DNA of 64,000 nucleotides, from the NCBI GenBank assembly GCA_900319385.1, contig ONOG01000007.1, forward strand, positions 1-64,000, in the 5' to 3' direction. Position numbers and translations under genes: made by a program. Source of the stretch: an uncultured Prevotellaceae bacterium (GTDB lineage Bacteria > Bacteroidota > Bacteroidia > Bacteroidales > Bacteroidaceae). This document shows positions 9,905-18,195 of this stretch, in pieces. The notes below the pieces were generated by a model, which worked only from the letters and a program-made list of their open reading frames with translations, was not told the origin of the DNA and made no database searches. Each line of letters starts with the position of its first letter. Position 1 is the stretch's first letter.

Positions 9905-10097
9905 CAGAAACACAGCCGATGGGCAGAGGAAAGTCGGTCGATGCGCAGAGGAAAATCGGTCGATGCGCAGAAAGGACTCAGCCGATGTGCGGAAGAAACT
10001 CAAAATATCATTGAAATTTGTAGAAATATCAATGGTATTTGTAAAAATATCAATGGTATTCTTGAAAATATCAGTGATATTTTGAGTTTTATCCGCA
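9905..10097. repeat. Two-module intergenic repeat element, copy 1
   Basis: GC-rich module: a 19-bp unit (9905-9923) and three 22-bp units (9924-9945, 9946-9967, 9968-9989) of the form CAGA..AAA.TCGGTCGATGCG. AT-rich module: four 21-bp units filling 10003-10086 exactly, each like AAATATCA.TG.TATTT; the outer ends CTCAAAATATCA and TGATATTTTGAG are inverted repeats and the dyad reaches flanking GCGGAA/TCCGC. The element lies between divergent promoters (Na/Pi gene and hsp20). Both strands can be read through as 7-residue periodic ORFs, which I regard as a consequence of the 21-bp period rather than genes. Function unknown. Confidence 0.85.
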
Positions 10098-10276
10098 CAG
10101 CAACCGAGTTGAGTGCAAACAATGGGCAAGTTTGTGGCGCGCAGTGGCTGAACTTGGTGCGCAGAACAGGCGACGCAGGACGGAGTTTCGGGCAATAGCA
10201 GGGCGCACATCTGCCAAAACGGCGGTTAATTTGTCAAATTGACAGACTTCGCCGCTCTTTTTTCCCAAAAACGGAG

Positions 10277-10293
10277 TTGGCACGCTCGTTGCA
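10277..10293 (+). promoter_or_regulatory. Sigma-54 (-24/-12) promoter of hsp20
   Basis: TTGGCACGCTCGTTGCA matches the RpoN consensus TGGCACG-N4-TTGCW at every conserved position. It lies about 105 bp upstream of the hsp20 ATG, in the right orientation. It implies control by RpoN and an enhancer-binding ATPase. No TAnnTTTGC box was seen in this leader. Confidence 0.8.
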
Positions 10294-10384
10294 CTTATCT
10301 CAGCGAACGGCGACGCGAAAAGCACAGCTTGAAGCCTCGAAGTTCAACCCTCAAAATTAAAATATTGTTTAACCTTTAACCAAT

Positions 10385-10390
10385 AGGAGG
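10385..10390 (+). promoter_or_regulatory. Strong ribosome binding site of hsp20
   Basis: AGGAGG eight bases before the ATG at 10399. A full Shine-Dalgarno sequence is uncommon in Bacteroidetes, whose leaders are usually A-rich instead, so high translation is likely. It also confirms the start. Confidence 0.8.
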
Positions 10391-10398
10391 AAAGAATT

Positions 10399-10824
10399 AT
10401 GTTACCAATGATGAGAAACAGCTGGCTGCCCAGCGTATTTAACGACTTGTTCGACACTGAATTCATGCCGCGTACCAATGCAACCGCTCCGGCTATCAAT
10501 GTCATCGAGAGCGACACCGAATATAAAGTAGAGCTTGCCGCTCCGGGTACCAAGAAGGAGGATTTCGACGTCCAGGTTAACGACGAAGGAAATCTGCACA
10601 TCAAACTCGAATCGAAGACGGACCACAAGGACGAGGACAAGAAGTCGCACTACCTGCGCCGCGAGTTCTCCTACACGAAGTTCGAACAGACCTTGATCCT
10701 GCCCGACGACGTGGAGAAGGAGAAGATTGCCGCCCATGTCGATAACGGCGTCCTGACCATCGACCTCCCGAAGCTCGCACCGAAGGAAGCACCGAAGGTC
10801 GGTCGCAAGGTCGAGATTGCATAA
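10399..10824 (+). CDS. Hsp20/alpha-crystallin small heat shock protein
   Basis: 141 aa, usual length for a bacterial small heat shock protein. The N-terminal arm (MLPMMRN...FNDLFDTEF) is followed by an alpha-crystallin domain at about residues 33-130, with EYKVELAAPGTKKEDF and the conserved NGVLTIDLPK near the C-terminus. It acts as an ATP-independent holdase that keeps unfolded cytosolic proteins soluble. It is a single-gene unit: sigma-54 promoter at 10277, strong RBS at 10385, terminator at 10853. Confidence 0.95.
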   Translation: MLPMMRNSWLPSVFNDLFDTEFMPRTNATAPAINVIESDTEYKVELAAPGTKKEDFDVQVNDEGNLHIKLESKTDHKDEDKKSHYLRREFSYTKFEQTLILPDDVEKEKIAAHVDNGVLTIDLPKLAPKEAPKVGRKVEIA

Positions 10825-10852
10825 GCCAAGCGCACAGCTTGCTAAGAAGTCA

Positions 10853-10891
10853 GAGGACACAGAGCCGCCCACCGTGGCGCCCTGTGTCCTC
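10853..10891 (+). terminator. Intrinsic terminator after hsp20
   Basis: Stem GAGGACACAG (10853-10862) pairs with CTGTGTCCTC (10882-10891), with an inner GC-rich hairpin, followed by TTTCTT. Confidence 0.8.
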
Positions 10892-10906
10892 TTTCTTATA
10901 TAATCA

Positions 10907-11512
10907 TTACCATCCATGCATTCCGCCGCCAGGGCCGCCGCCACCGCCAGGCATGCCTCCGCCGCCACCCATCGAGCCACTGACGGAGGTCGAGGCGGTG
11001 AGGTCGGTCGATGAGGAGCCAGTCGAGACGGTGCAGCCGGTGCGCAGCGAGTAGAACTGTGTGCCACCCGTGAGGGTGCAGCCGCCGCGGAGGGTGTAGC
11101 TGCTGCCCGCCGAGAAGGCAGGCGAGGACACCATCAGCGCGGTGCCGCTGTTGCTGCTGGGCATGGTGTAGCCGAGGATGGCCTGCGCGCCGCTGAGGAT
11201 GCCGATCGTGGTGCCGGACGAAACGCTGGCGACGATGCTGGCTTGCTTCGACGACGAAGCGACCTCCTGCACATTTCCACCCACGGCAATGAGGGTGCCG
11301 CCATTGACGTAGCAGGTATAGCCTTCGGCCGCGTCGATGCCGCATTCTGCGCCGTTTCCGCCCTCGGCAACGGTGACTCCACCATTGAAATAGAGGTTCG
11401 CATTGGCGTCGATGGCGTCGTTGCCCGTGGCACGGGCGTAGAGATAACCGCCGCTGACGGTGAGGTTGCCGGTGGAGTTGAGGGCGTCCTCATCCGCATG
11501 ATGCGGGCAAGA
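10907..11512 (-). pseudogene. 5'-truncated carbohydrate-binding DUF4353-like protein
   Basis: The reading frame is open from an in-frame TGA just beyond 11512 down to the stop at 10907. The first ATG (11284) lies in the middle of conserved sequence. The translation starts abruptly within the Gly/Asn-rich beta-helix pattern typical of the DUF4353 (Cthe_2159-like) family: DEDALNSTGNLTVSGG, ATGNDAIDAN, GAECGIDA, then a GGGGGMPGGGGGPGGG tail. The family's N-terminal half and signal peptide are missing, and a hairpin plus poly-T (about 11507-11537) sits at the break point. I infer a decayed gene remnant. If a start such as 11284 is used, only a 125-aa fragment would be made. Confidence 0.65.
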
Positions 11513-11562
11513 CGCTCACGCTTCCCGCATTTTTTTAATTTTTAATTTTTAATTTTTAATTT
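11507..11562 (+). repeat. Hairpin with T-run followed by TTTTTAA repeats
   Basis: ATGCGGG...CCCGCAT forms a stem at about 11507-11530, followed by a T-run, then tandem (T)AATTTTTAATTTTTAATT up to 11562, just upstream of the tyrS -7 box. It may be a transcription stop shielding tyrS. The TTTTTAA tract belongs to a common dispersed Bacteroidales repeat type, also present near 25281. Confidence 0.5.
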
Positions 11563-11570
11563 AATTGTCG

Positions 11571-11579
11571 TACCTTTGC
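11571..11579 (+). promoter_or_regulatory. -7 box of tyrS
   Basis: TACCTTTGC, 30 bp ahead of the ATG at 11609. It overlaps the other candidate start (11576), which is therefore excluded. Confidence 0.75.
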
Positions 11580-11608
11580 AGCCGCAATCAGTAAATCATA
11601 ATAATAAG

Positions 11609-12907
11609 ATGAACTTTGTACAAGAACTCAAATGGCGCGGCATGATCCACCAGATGATGCCAGGCACCGAAGAATTGTTGGAGAAAGAACAGAACGTCAG
11701 TGCCTACCTGGGCATCGACCCCACAGCCGACTCACTGCACATCGGACACCTGTGCGGCGTGATGATGCTGCGGCACTACCAGCGCTGCGGCGGCAAACCC
11801 TTCGCCCTCATCGGCGGAGCCACCGGCATGATTGGCGACCCCTCGGGCAAGAGCCAGGAACGCAACCTGCTCGACGAGCAGACACTGGCACACAACGTGA
11901 AGTGCATCAAGGCTCAGCTCGCCCACTTCCTCGACTTCGAAAGCGACGCACCCAACCGCGCCGAACTGGTCAACAACTACGACTGGATGAAGGACTTCAC
12001 CTTCCTCGCCTTCGCACGCGACGTCGGCAAACATATCACTGTCAACTACATGATGGCCAAGGAGTCGGTGCAGAAGCGCCTGAACGGTGAGGCACGCGAC
12101 GGTCTGTCGTTCACTGAATTTACCTATCAGCTCCTGCAAGCCTACGACTTCTACTGGCTCAGCGAGCACAAGAACTGCCGACTGCAGCTCGGCGGTGCCG
12201 ACCAGTGGGGCAACATCACCACGGGTTCCGAACTCATCCGACGCATGTCGGGCAAGGAATGCTTCGCACTGACCTGCCCCCTCGTCACCAAGAGCGACGG
12301 ACGCAAGTTCGGCAAGACGGAGAAAGGGAACATCTGGCTCGACCGCAACCGCACCAGCCCCTACCAGTTCTACCAGTTCTGGCTCAACGTGGCCGACGAG
12401 GATGCGGAGCGTTACATCAAGATATTCACCTCGCTCACGAAGGAAGAAATCGACAACCTCATCGCCGAGCACCGTCAGGACCCAGGTCAACGTCTGCTGC
12501 AAAAGCGGCTGGCCAAGGAAGTGACCGTCATGGTGCACTCCGAAGCCGACTACGACATGGCGCTCGAAGCTTCGCAAATCCTGTTCGGAAAATCGACCAA
12601 GGAAGCCCTGCTGAAGCTGGATGAGCAGACGCTCCTCGACGTGTTCGACGGCGTTCCCCACTACGAAGTCCCCCGTGCCCTATTCGAGGGTGAAGGCACA
12701 CCGGCCATCCAACTCACCACCGACCACGCACCCATCTTCCCCTCGAAGGGCGAGATGCGCAAGCTGACGCAGGGCGGCGGCGTCTCTGTCAACAAGGAAA
12801 AGCTCACCGACCCCAACGCCGCACTCACCACCGCCGACCTGCTCGACGGCAAGTACCTGCTCGTGCAGCAAGGCAAGAAAAAGTACTTCCTGGTGATTGC
12901 GAAGTAA
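11609..12907 (+). CDS. tyrS: Tyrosine--tRNA ligase
   Basis: 432 aa, normal length for a bacterial TyrRS; it charges tRNA-Tyr in the cytosol. The class I HIGH motif is seen in [10 protein letters not shown] and the KMSKS equivalent in KFGKTEKGN. The Rossmann domain carries the tyrosine-binding segments [14 protein letters not shown] and [11 protein letters not shown], and residues about 345-432 form the S4-like RNA-binding end ([10 protein letters not shown]). The start at 11609 ([11 protein letters not shown]) fits the family and the promoter position. It is monocistronic. A weak inverted repeat (ACGAAGTACC at 12961, GGTACTTCGT at 13018) lies downstream. Confidence 0.97.
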   Translation: MNFVQELKWRGMIHQMMPGTEELLEKEQNVSAYLGIDPTADSLHIGHLCGVMMLRHYQRCGGKPFALIGGATGMIGDPSGKSQERNLLDEQTLAHNVKCIKAQLAHFLDFESDAPNRAELVNNYDWMKDFTFLAFARDVGKHITVNYMMAKESVQKRLNGEARDGLSFTEFTYQLLQAYDFYWLSEHKNCRLQLGGADQWGNITTGSELIRRMSGKECFALTCPLVTKSDGRKFGKTEKGNIWLDRNRTSPYQFYQFWLNVADEDAERYIKIFTSLTKEEIDNLIAEHRQDPGQRLLQKRLAKEVTVMVHSEADYDMALEASQILFGKSTKEALLKLDEQTLLDVFDGVPHYEVPRALFEGEGTPAIQLTTDHAPIFPSKGEMRKLTQGGGVSVNKEKLTDPNAALTTADLLDGKYLLVQQGKKKYFLVIAK

Positions 12908-13004
12908 CCATCAGTACACACGTTTAGTTAAGAAAGGAAGGGAAAAGAGTTGATCTAAGTACGAAGTACCCAGATGAGCCACAAAGGAAAACGGCTTTCG
13001 GCAC

Positions 13005-13111
13005 CTACGCCGTGCCTGGTACTTCGTCCTTTGCCATTCTCTTCACGCTCATAGCATCAGCTTGCAACTGCTTCTGAAGTTCGTCCACCGTGGCGAACTT
13101 CTTTTCGTTTC
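13005..13111 (-). pseudogene. Detached 3' end of ribF
   Basis: Minus strand 13111-13062 is identical over 50 bp to the ribF 3' region at 13900-13949. The frame then continues as ADAMSVKRMAKDEVPGTA and stops at 13005. This is a natural-looking RibF C-terminus, now separated from the gene by the toxin-antitoxin cassette. It has no start and is not expected to be expressed as protein. Confidence 0.8.
13062..13111. repeat. 50-bp direct repeat, left copy (ribF end)
   Basis: Identical at every base to 13900-13949. The two copies bracket the toxin-antitoxin cassette. The bases just outside the repeat differ on both sides. Confidence 0.95.
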
Positions 13112-13113
13112 AA

Positions 13114-13545
13114 TCAAAATGACACTCGCTTTTCCAGCATTTCGACAAAGGCCCTTAGTTTAAGAACCAATAAGCGAGGGAAAGATATCTGCTTGAGGAT
13201 GTCGAAATGGGTGTCGTCGGAAACAATGTAGGCTGCATTGGCTGCAAAAGCACAATCGACGAACTTGTCATCATCGTGATCGGAAGTGATGAGTCCGAGA
13301 TGGAACTGGGGGTCAACAAACTCCACAAACTCACTTTCAACAATGGCATTAACGACATTGTCCGCGATGACAGGTGTGGTCTTTTGTGCTATGATTTCCT
13401 GATACTCCTCCAATATCTCATTTGAAACACATAATGTAAAGCGGCCCAACTGAAAGTCGCGCCACACTCGATAGTTCTCACTCTTGGAAGACAAAGAAGC
13501 GAGCAAGCAATTTGTGTCGAGCACGATTCGGTTATTGCCGTGCAT
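13114..13545 (-). CDS. PIN-domain toxin of a toxin-antitoxin pair
   Basis: 143 aa. It has the PIN ribonuclease layout of the COG1569-type 'PIN family toxin component': VLDTN with D10 near the N-terminus, a mid-protein acidic residue (E43 region), DHDDDKFVDCA, and VSDDTHF near the C-terminus. These acidic residues would hold Mg2+ for RNA cleavage in the cytosol. It overlaps the upstream antitoxin-like gene by 14 nt, so the two are translationally coupled. Its stop lies 2 bp from the left 50-bp ribF repeat. Likely silenced by its partner at 13532-13777. Confidence 0.85.
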   Translation of the reverse strand: MHGNNRIVLDTNCLLASLSSKSENYRVWRDFQLGRFTLCVSNEILEEYQEIIAQKTTPVIADNVVNAIVESEFVEFVDPQFHLGLITSDHDDDKFVDCAFAANAAYIVSDDTHFDILKQISFPRLLVLKLRAFVEMLEKRVSF

Positions 13546-13777
13546 ACCTGTAGGGAGTTCTCAAATGTTCGTTCAGAACAGAATCGTTCTTTTCTTCACT
13601 CCATTCGCCAGCCACCCAAAGACGGTCCATCTCCTCGGTTGCCTTTTGAGCATAATAGTTGGAGATGAGCTGACGGAGTTCGTTCACTTGCTCCACGGTC
13701 TTCATGCGTCCTAAGAGTCGCAAAACACTCAGTTGGGCTTCATTTAACAATGTTCTCTGTTCCATATCATTATGCAT
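13532..13777 (-). CDS. Putative antitoxin partner of the PIN toxin
   Basis: 81 aa, helical and charged (LLNEAQLSVLRLLGRMKT..., then EEMDRLWVAGEWSEEK). I recognise the pattern of short Bacteroidetes ORFs that precede PIN toxins but can name no domain; the antitoxin role is inferred from its position directly upstream with a 14-nt overlap. The ATG at 13777 gives a very short leader from the promoter at 13788-13796; the in-frame ATG at 13765 (MEQRTLL) is a good alternative start. Confidence 0.7.
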   Translation of the reverse strand: MHNDMEQRTLLNEAQLSVLRLLGRMKTVEQVNELRQLISNYYAQKATEEMDRLWVAGEWSEEKNDSVLNEHLRTPYRYARQ

Positions 13778-13787
13778 TTCTTCGGTT

Positions 13788-13796
13788 GCAAAGTTA
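13788..13796 (-). promoter_or_regulatory. -7 box of the toxin-antitoxin pair
   Basis: Minus-strand TAACTTTGC, 11-23 bp ahead of the candidate starts. The cassette therefore carries its own promoter. Confidence 0.7.
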
Positions 13797-13851
13797 AGAT
13801 AAAATTATGAATCCCCAACATTAATCTTCAAAAAAAACGAAATCTATTTCA

Positions 13852-14769
13852 TCAAGAACATGAACATGAAATAAGTTGACGGCACGCACGTTCGTCGTGT
13901 TGCAACTGCTTCTGAAGTTCGTCCACCGTGGCGAACTTCTTTTCGTTTCGGACAAAGCGGAGGAAACGAAGGGTGATGTGCTGGTCGTAGAGGTCGCCGT
14001 CGAAGTCGAAGAGGTGGACCTCGATGCTGCGGTCGGAGCCGTTGTCGAGGGTGGGACGGGTGCCGATGTTGAGCATACCCGGGCCTTGCTCGGTCTGGAC
14101 GGCATAGACGCCATTCATGGGTATCAGCTTGTCGGGGTCGTCGGGACGGAGATTGGCCGTCGGAAAACCGAGGGTGGTGCCGACGTGATGGCCACGGACC
14201 ACGGTGCCGCCGAGGGTGTAGGGACGCCCGAGCATCGTCGTTGCATCCTCGACTCGTCCCTCGGTCAGTGCGCGTCGGATGGCAGAGCTGGACACATGGC
14301 CCAGGCCCTGCAGCTCGTTTGCCTGAACGACGTCGATGCCGATGTCGCGGCCTATGCGCACGTAGTCGCCGAAACCTTCCGTGCGGTCGTGACCGAAACG
14401 GTGGTCGTAGCCGATGACGAGCACACGGACATGGAACTGCTTCAGCAGCACATCCTCCATGAACTGACGGGCTGACAGGGCTGCAAGTTCGGGGGTGAAG
14501 GGCAGCATAGCCACCTCATCGACCTGGGTGTCGCCCAAGAGCTGCGCCTTCTCGTGTGACGTGGTGAGCAGGCGGATGGGGGCATCGGGACGCAGGACGC
14601 GGGCTGGATGGGTGGAAAAGGTCACCAGCATCGACCGCAGTCCACGTCGCAGGGCTTCCTCCTTCACTTGCTGAATGAGGAAACGATGACCACAGTGTAC
14701 GCCGTCGAAGAATCCGATGGTGGCGACTGTGGGCTGGACACGTCCGTATGTCTTGTCGGTTTTGAGCAA
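13852..14769 (-). CDS. ribF: Bifunctional riboflavin kinase/FAD synthetase, altered C-terminus
   Basis: 305 aa. The FAD synthetase half has the nucleotidyltransferase motif GFFDGVHCGHR near residue 19 and the SSSAIRRAL segment; the riboflavin kinase half starts near residue 180 (GRPYTLGGTVVRGHHVG..LGFPTANL) and includes MNGVYAV. It converts riboflavin to FMN and FAD. The start is a TTG at 14769: a TGA lies upstream in frame and no ATG is available. The last residues (HDERACRQLISCSCS) come from cassette sequence; the ancestral ending survives at 13005-13061. The kinase fold appears complete, so activity is likely kept, but the last helix is changed. Confidence 0.93.
   Translation of the reverse strand: MLKTDKTYGRVQPTVATIGFFDGVHCGHRFLIQQVKEEALRRGLRSMLVTFSTHPARVLRPDAPIRLLTTSHEKAQLLGDTQVDEVAMLPFTPELAALSARQFMEDVLLKQFHVRVLVIGYDHRFGHDRTEGFGDYVRIGRDIGIDVVQANELQGLGHVSSSAIRRALTEGRVEDATTMLGRPYTLGGTVVRGHHVGTTLGFPTANLRPDDPDKLIPMNGVYAVQTEQGPGMLNIGTRPTLDNGSDRSIEVHLFDFDGDLYDQHITLRFLRFVRNEKKFATVDELQKQLQHDERACRQLISCSCS
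13900..13949. repeat. 50-bp direct repeat, right copy (inside ribF)
   Basis: Perfect copy of 13062-13111. It encodes the ribF segment ending KKFATVDELQKQLQ. The 788 bp between the copies hold the PIN toxin, its partner, their promoter and the replacement end of ribF. Confidence 0.95.
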
Positions 14770-14802
14770 ATAGAATTTATTTGTTGATAATCATTTTTCA
14801 GT

Positions 14803-14811
14803 GCAAAGTTA
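14803..14811 (-). promoter_or_regulatory. -7 box of ribF
   Basis: Minus-strand TAACTTTGC preceded by CCG. A five-codon ORF (MIINK) lies between it and the TTG start of ribF. Confidence 0.7.
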
Positions 14812-14874
14812 CGGAAAAACTTACCGACGGGAAATTATTCGCCATCTTTTTCTCACTATTCACCTAAAAATTAC

Positions 14875-14883
14875 TAACTTTGC
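14875..14883 (+). promoter_or_regulatory. -7 box of the dxs-trkA-trkH operon
   Basis: TAACTTTGC, 20 bp ahead of the dxs ATG, and divergent from the ribF promoter. Confidence 0.75.
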
Positions 14884-14902
14884 AGTTGTTAAGGTATGAA
14901 GA

Positions 14903-16810
14903 ATGACTGAAGAACCAACCAAACATCAATATTTACCAAACATCAATTCGCCGGCCGACCTGCGTCGGCTGCGTGTGGAGGAGTTGCCACAGGTGTGCGA
15001 CGAACTGCGCCATGACATCATTCATGAGCTGTCGGTCAACCCTGGGCATTTGGCTTCGAGCCTCGGTGTGGTGGAGCTGACTGTGGCGTTGCACTATGTG
15101 TTCGACACGCCCTACGACCGCATCGTGTGGGACGTCGGACATCAGGCCTACGGCCACAAAATCCTGACTGGGCGTCGCGACAGGTTCTGCACCAACCGGA
15201 AGTTGGGCGGTCTGCGTCCCTTCCCCTTCCCCACCGAGAGCGAGTACGATGCGTTCTGCTGCGGACATGCCTCCAACTCCATCTCGGCTGCGCTCGGCAT
15301 GGCTGTAGCGGCTCGTCTGCATGGCGAGCAGCGGCAGGTGGTGGCCGTGATTGGCGACGGAGCCATGAGTGGCGGCCTGTCGTTCGAAGGAATCAACAAC
15401 GCGGCCTCGACGCCCAACGACATGCTCGTCATCCTGAACGACAACAACAAGTCGATCGACGACAGCGTGGGAGGCATGAACCAATACCTGCTGCGTCTGA
15501 CCACAAACACGACGTACAATAATTTAAGGTATCGCGCCTCGCGCAAACTCTTCGACTGGGGCATCCTGAACGAGAAACGTCGCAAGAGCATCATCCGCTT
15601 CAACAACAGCATGAAGTCGTTGCTCACCCACCAGCAGAACATGTTCGAGGGTATGGACATCCGCTATTTCGGCCCGACCGACGGGCACGACGTTATCGAG
15701 CTCGTACGTGTGCTCCGTGCCATCAAGGACATGAAGGGTCCGAAACTACTACACGTCCACACGGTGAAGGGTAAAGGCTACAAGCCAGCCGAGGAGAATG
15801 CGACTGTCTGGCACGCACCTGGCAAGTTTGACGAAGACACGGGCGAACGTCTCGACGTGGGTAAGCCCGCGACGAAGTGCCCGCCTCGGTTCCAGGATGT
15901 GTTTGGCGAGACACTGCTCGAACTGGCACAGCAGAATCCCCAGATCGTGGGCGTCACACCCGCCATGCCCACGGGCTGTTCGATGAACATCATGATGCAC
16001 GCGCTGCCCGACCGCACCTTCGACGTCGGCATTGCCGAGGGGCATGCAGTGACCTTCTCGGGTGGAATGGCGAAGGACGGGCTGCTGCCTTTCTGCAACA
16101 TCTATTCGTCGTTCATGCAGCGTGCCTACGACAATATCATCCACGACGCAGCCATCATGCGCCTCAACATGGTGCTGTGTCTCGACCGTGCAGGCCTTGT
16201 CGGCGAAGACGGACCCACCCACCACGGTGCCTTCGACCTCGCCTTCCTGCGTCCTATTCCCAACCTGACCATCGCTTCGCCCTACGACGAGCCCGAGTTG
16301 CGCCGCCTTATGTTCACGGCCCAGCAGCCCGACATGGGCACTTTCGTCATCCGTTATCCGCGCGGCCGCGGCAGTGTGGTCGATTGGCGCTGCCCGCTCG
16401 AAGCCGTACCCGTGGGCAAGGGCCGGCTGTTGCGCGACGGCGACCGTGTGGCTGTCCTTTCGCTCGGTCCCATCGGCACCGAAGTGGCAAAGGCCATCGA
16501 CGGCCTGTCCGACGAGATTCAACCCCACGTTGCCCACTACGACATGCGCTTCCTCAAGCCGTTGGACGAGGAAATCCTGCACGAAGTGGGACAACGATTC
16601 AGCCGCGTCATCACCGTCGAGGACGGGGTCGTGACGGGCGGACTGGGCAGTGCCGTGCTCGAGTTCATGGCCGACCACGGCTACACCCCCACCCTCCACC
16701 GCATCGGCATTCCCGACACGTTCGTCGAGCATGGCACCGTGACCCAACTTCGTGAAATCTGCAAGATGGATGCACCGAACATCCAGCGCATCATACTCAA
16801 ACTGTTATGA
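14903..16810 (+). CDS. dxs: 1-deoxy-D-xylulose-5-phosphate synthase
   Basis: 635 aa, family length. It condenses pyruvate and glyceraldehyde 3-phosphate in the first step of the MEP isoprenoid pathway using thiamine diphosphate. Seen: [14 protein letters not shown] (active-site His), the ThDP motif [10 protein letters not shown]...ILNDNN, a second-domain [13 protein letters not shown] with the catalytic Glu, [15 protein letters not shown], and the C-terminal [11 protein letters not shown] transketolase domain. The ATG at 14903 follows an earlier ATG (14896) that hits a stop after four codons. The stop overlaps the trkA ATG (ATGA), so trkA is translationally coupled. Confidence 0.97.
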   Translation: MTEEPTKHQYLPNINSPADLRRLRVEELPQVCDELRHDIIHELSVNPGHLASSLGVVELTVALHYVFDTPYDRIVWDVGHQAYGHKILTGRRDRFCTNRKLGGLRPFPFPTESEYDAFCCGHASNSISAALGMAVAARLHGEQRQVVAVIGDGAMSGGLSFEGINNAASTPNDMLVILNDNNKSIDDSVGGMNQYLLRLTTNTTYNNLRYRASRKLFDWGILNEKRRKSIIRFNNSMKSLLTHQQNMFEGMDIRYFGPTDGHDVIELVRVLRAIKDMKGPKLLHVHTVKGKGYKPAEENATVWHAPGKFDEDTGERLDVGKPATKCPPRFQDVFGETLLELAQQNPQIVGVTPAMPTGCSMNIMMHALPDRTFDVGIAEGHAVTFSGGMAKDGLLPFCNIYSSFMQRAYDNIIHDAAIMRLNMVLCLDRAGLVGEDGPTHHGAFDLAFLRPIPNLTIASPYDEPELRRLMFTAQQPDMGTFVIRYPRGRGSVVDWRCPLEAVPVGKGRLLRDGDRVAVLSLGPIGTEVAKAIDGLSDEIQPHVAHYDMRFLKPLDEEILHEVGQRFSRVITVEDGVVTGGLGSAVLEFMADHGYTPTLHRIGIPDTFVEHGTVTQLREICKMDAPNIQRIILKLL

Positions 16811-18189
16811 AGATCATCATTGCCGGCGCAGGCGCCGTGGGCACACACCTGGCACGCCTGCTTTCGAAGGAAAACCTGAACGTGGTGCTCATCGACGCCG
16901 ATGAGGACAAGCTCAGTAAGCTGTCGGGCGAGATGGACATTATGACACTTGCTGTCTCGCCTACCTCGCTCACCGGTTTAGGCGATGCAGGCGTGGCCGA
17001 TGCCGACCTCTTCATCGCTGTCACGCCACACGAGAGCGAGAACATCACCTGCTGCATGCTGGCCAAGCAGCTGGGCGCACGACGCACGGTGGCTCGGGTC
17101 GATAACTTCGAATACATGAAGCCGGAGAACCGCCACTACTTCGAGCAGATGGGCATTTCGTCGCTCATCTATCCCGAGCTGCTGGCGGCGCGCGAGATTG
17201 CCGAGAGCGCCCAGTTCTCGTGGGTGCGCCAGCTGTGGGAATTCGGTGAGCAGAACGACCTCCTGCTACTCAGCGTGAAGATGCACGACAACCACCCCAT
17301 CGAGGACAAAGAGATTGCCAACCACGACAACCAACTCGTCGGCCACACGCTCCGAGAAATCGGCCGGCTGCACGGACACGCCTTCCATGTCGTCGCCATC
17401 AAGCGCAACGGCGAGACCGTGATGCCGACCGGCGACGACCGCATCCTGGCGCGCGACCTCGTCTTCTTCATGACCACCCGCGACAATGTGAACAACATCC
17501 GCCATCTCTCGGGCAAGGACGACTACCCGAGTGTGAAACACGCGCTCATCATCGGTGGCGGCAAGCTCTCGGTGCGTGCCGACTGGGCACTGCCCGACTC
17601 GATGTCGCTCAAGATGATCGAGCCGTCGTACGAGCGCTGCGAGCAGCTTGGCAAGATGACCAAGTCCCGCACCCTCGTCATCAATGGCGAGAGCCACGAC
17701 ATGGACTTGCTCAACGACGAGGGCTACGGCTACCTCGAAGCCTTCATCGCCCTCACCCCCAACGACGAGGAGAACATCCTCGCCTGTGTGGCAGCCCGCC
17801 GAAAGGGTGTGCGCAAAACCATAGCCCAGGTCGAGAACCTCGACTACTTCGACATGGCGGAGGACCTCGACGTGGGCACCATCATCAACAAGAAACAGAT
17901 TGCAGCCAGCCACATCTACCAGATGCTGCTCAAGTCGAGCATCGCCGGCGTGAAGATGCTGACGGTGGCCGATGCCGACGTCGCCGAGTTTGTCGTGACC
18001 AAGGGTTCGCGCATCACGCGCCATCCCGTCATGGAACTCGGACTGCCGCGCGGCGTCAACCTCGGCGGCATGATCCGCAACGGGCGTGCCCAACTGATCG
18101 AAGGTCAGACGCAGCTGCAGGAAGGCGACCGCGTCGTCGTCTTCTGCATGACAGGAATGCTGAAACGACTGGACCGCTATTTCAAGTAA
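16807..18189 (+). CDS. trkA: Trk potassium uptake regulator TrkA
   Basis: 460 aa made of two RCK units. The first begins with a dinucleotide-binding [14 protein letters not shown] and an acidic strand end (VLIDAD); the second with [17 protein letters not shown]. Each RCK_N is followed by an RCK_C lobe. It is a cytoplasmic peripheral protein that binds NAD(H) or nucleotides and gates TrkH. It overlaps dxs by 4 nt and is followed by trkH after 6 nt. Confidence 0.96.
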   Translation: MKIIIAGAGAVGTHLARLLSKENLNVVLIDADEDKLSKLSGEMDIMTLAVSPTSLTGLGDAGVADADLFIAVTPHESENITCCMLAKQLGARRTVARVDNFEYMKPENRHYFEQMGISSLIYPELLAAREIAESAQFSWVRQLWEFGEQNDLLLLSVKMHDNHPIEDKEIANHDNQLVGHTLREIGRLHGHAFHVVAIKRNGETVMPTGDDRILARDLVFFMTTRDNVNNIRHLSGKDDYPSVKHALIIGGGKLSVRADWALPDSMSLKMIEPSYERCEQLGKMTKSRTLVINGESHDMDLLNDEGYGYLEAFIALTPNDEENILACVAARRKGVRKTIAQVENLDYFDMAEDLDVGTIINKKQIAASHIYQMLLKSSIAGVKMLTVADADVAEFVVTKGSRITRHPVMELGLPRGVNLGGMIRNGRAQLIEGQTQLQEGDRVVVFCMTGMLKRLDRYFK

Positions 18190-18195
18190 GACGGA

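Noticed and set aside
9905..10097. CRISPR array
   Set aside because: Direct repeats of 21-22 bp are contiguous without unique spacers, and no cas gene is present.
9791..10210. ORFs on both strands through copy 1 of the two-module repeat (peptides with NINGICKN-like 7-residue repeats)
   Set aside because: A 21-bp repeat gives 7-residue periodic translations in any open frame; ORFs occur on both strands, and copy 3 has a stop in one strand. No promoter or start context. Kept as a repeat, not a gene.
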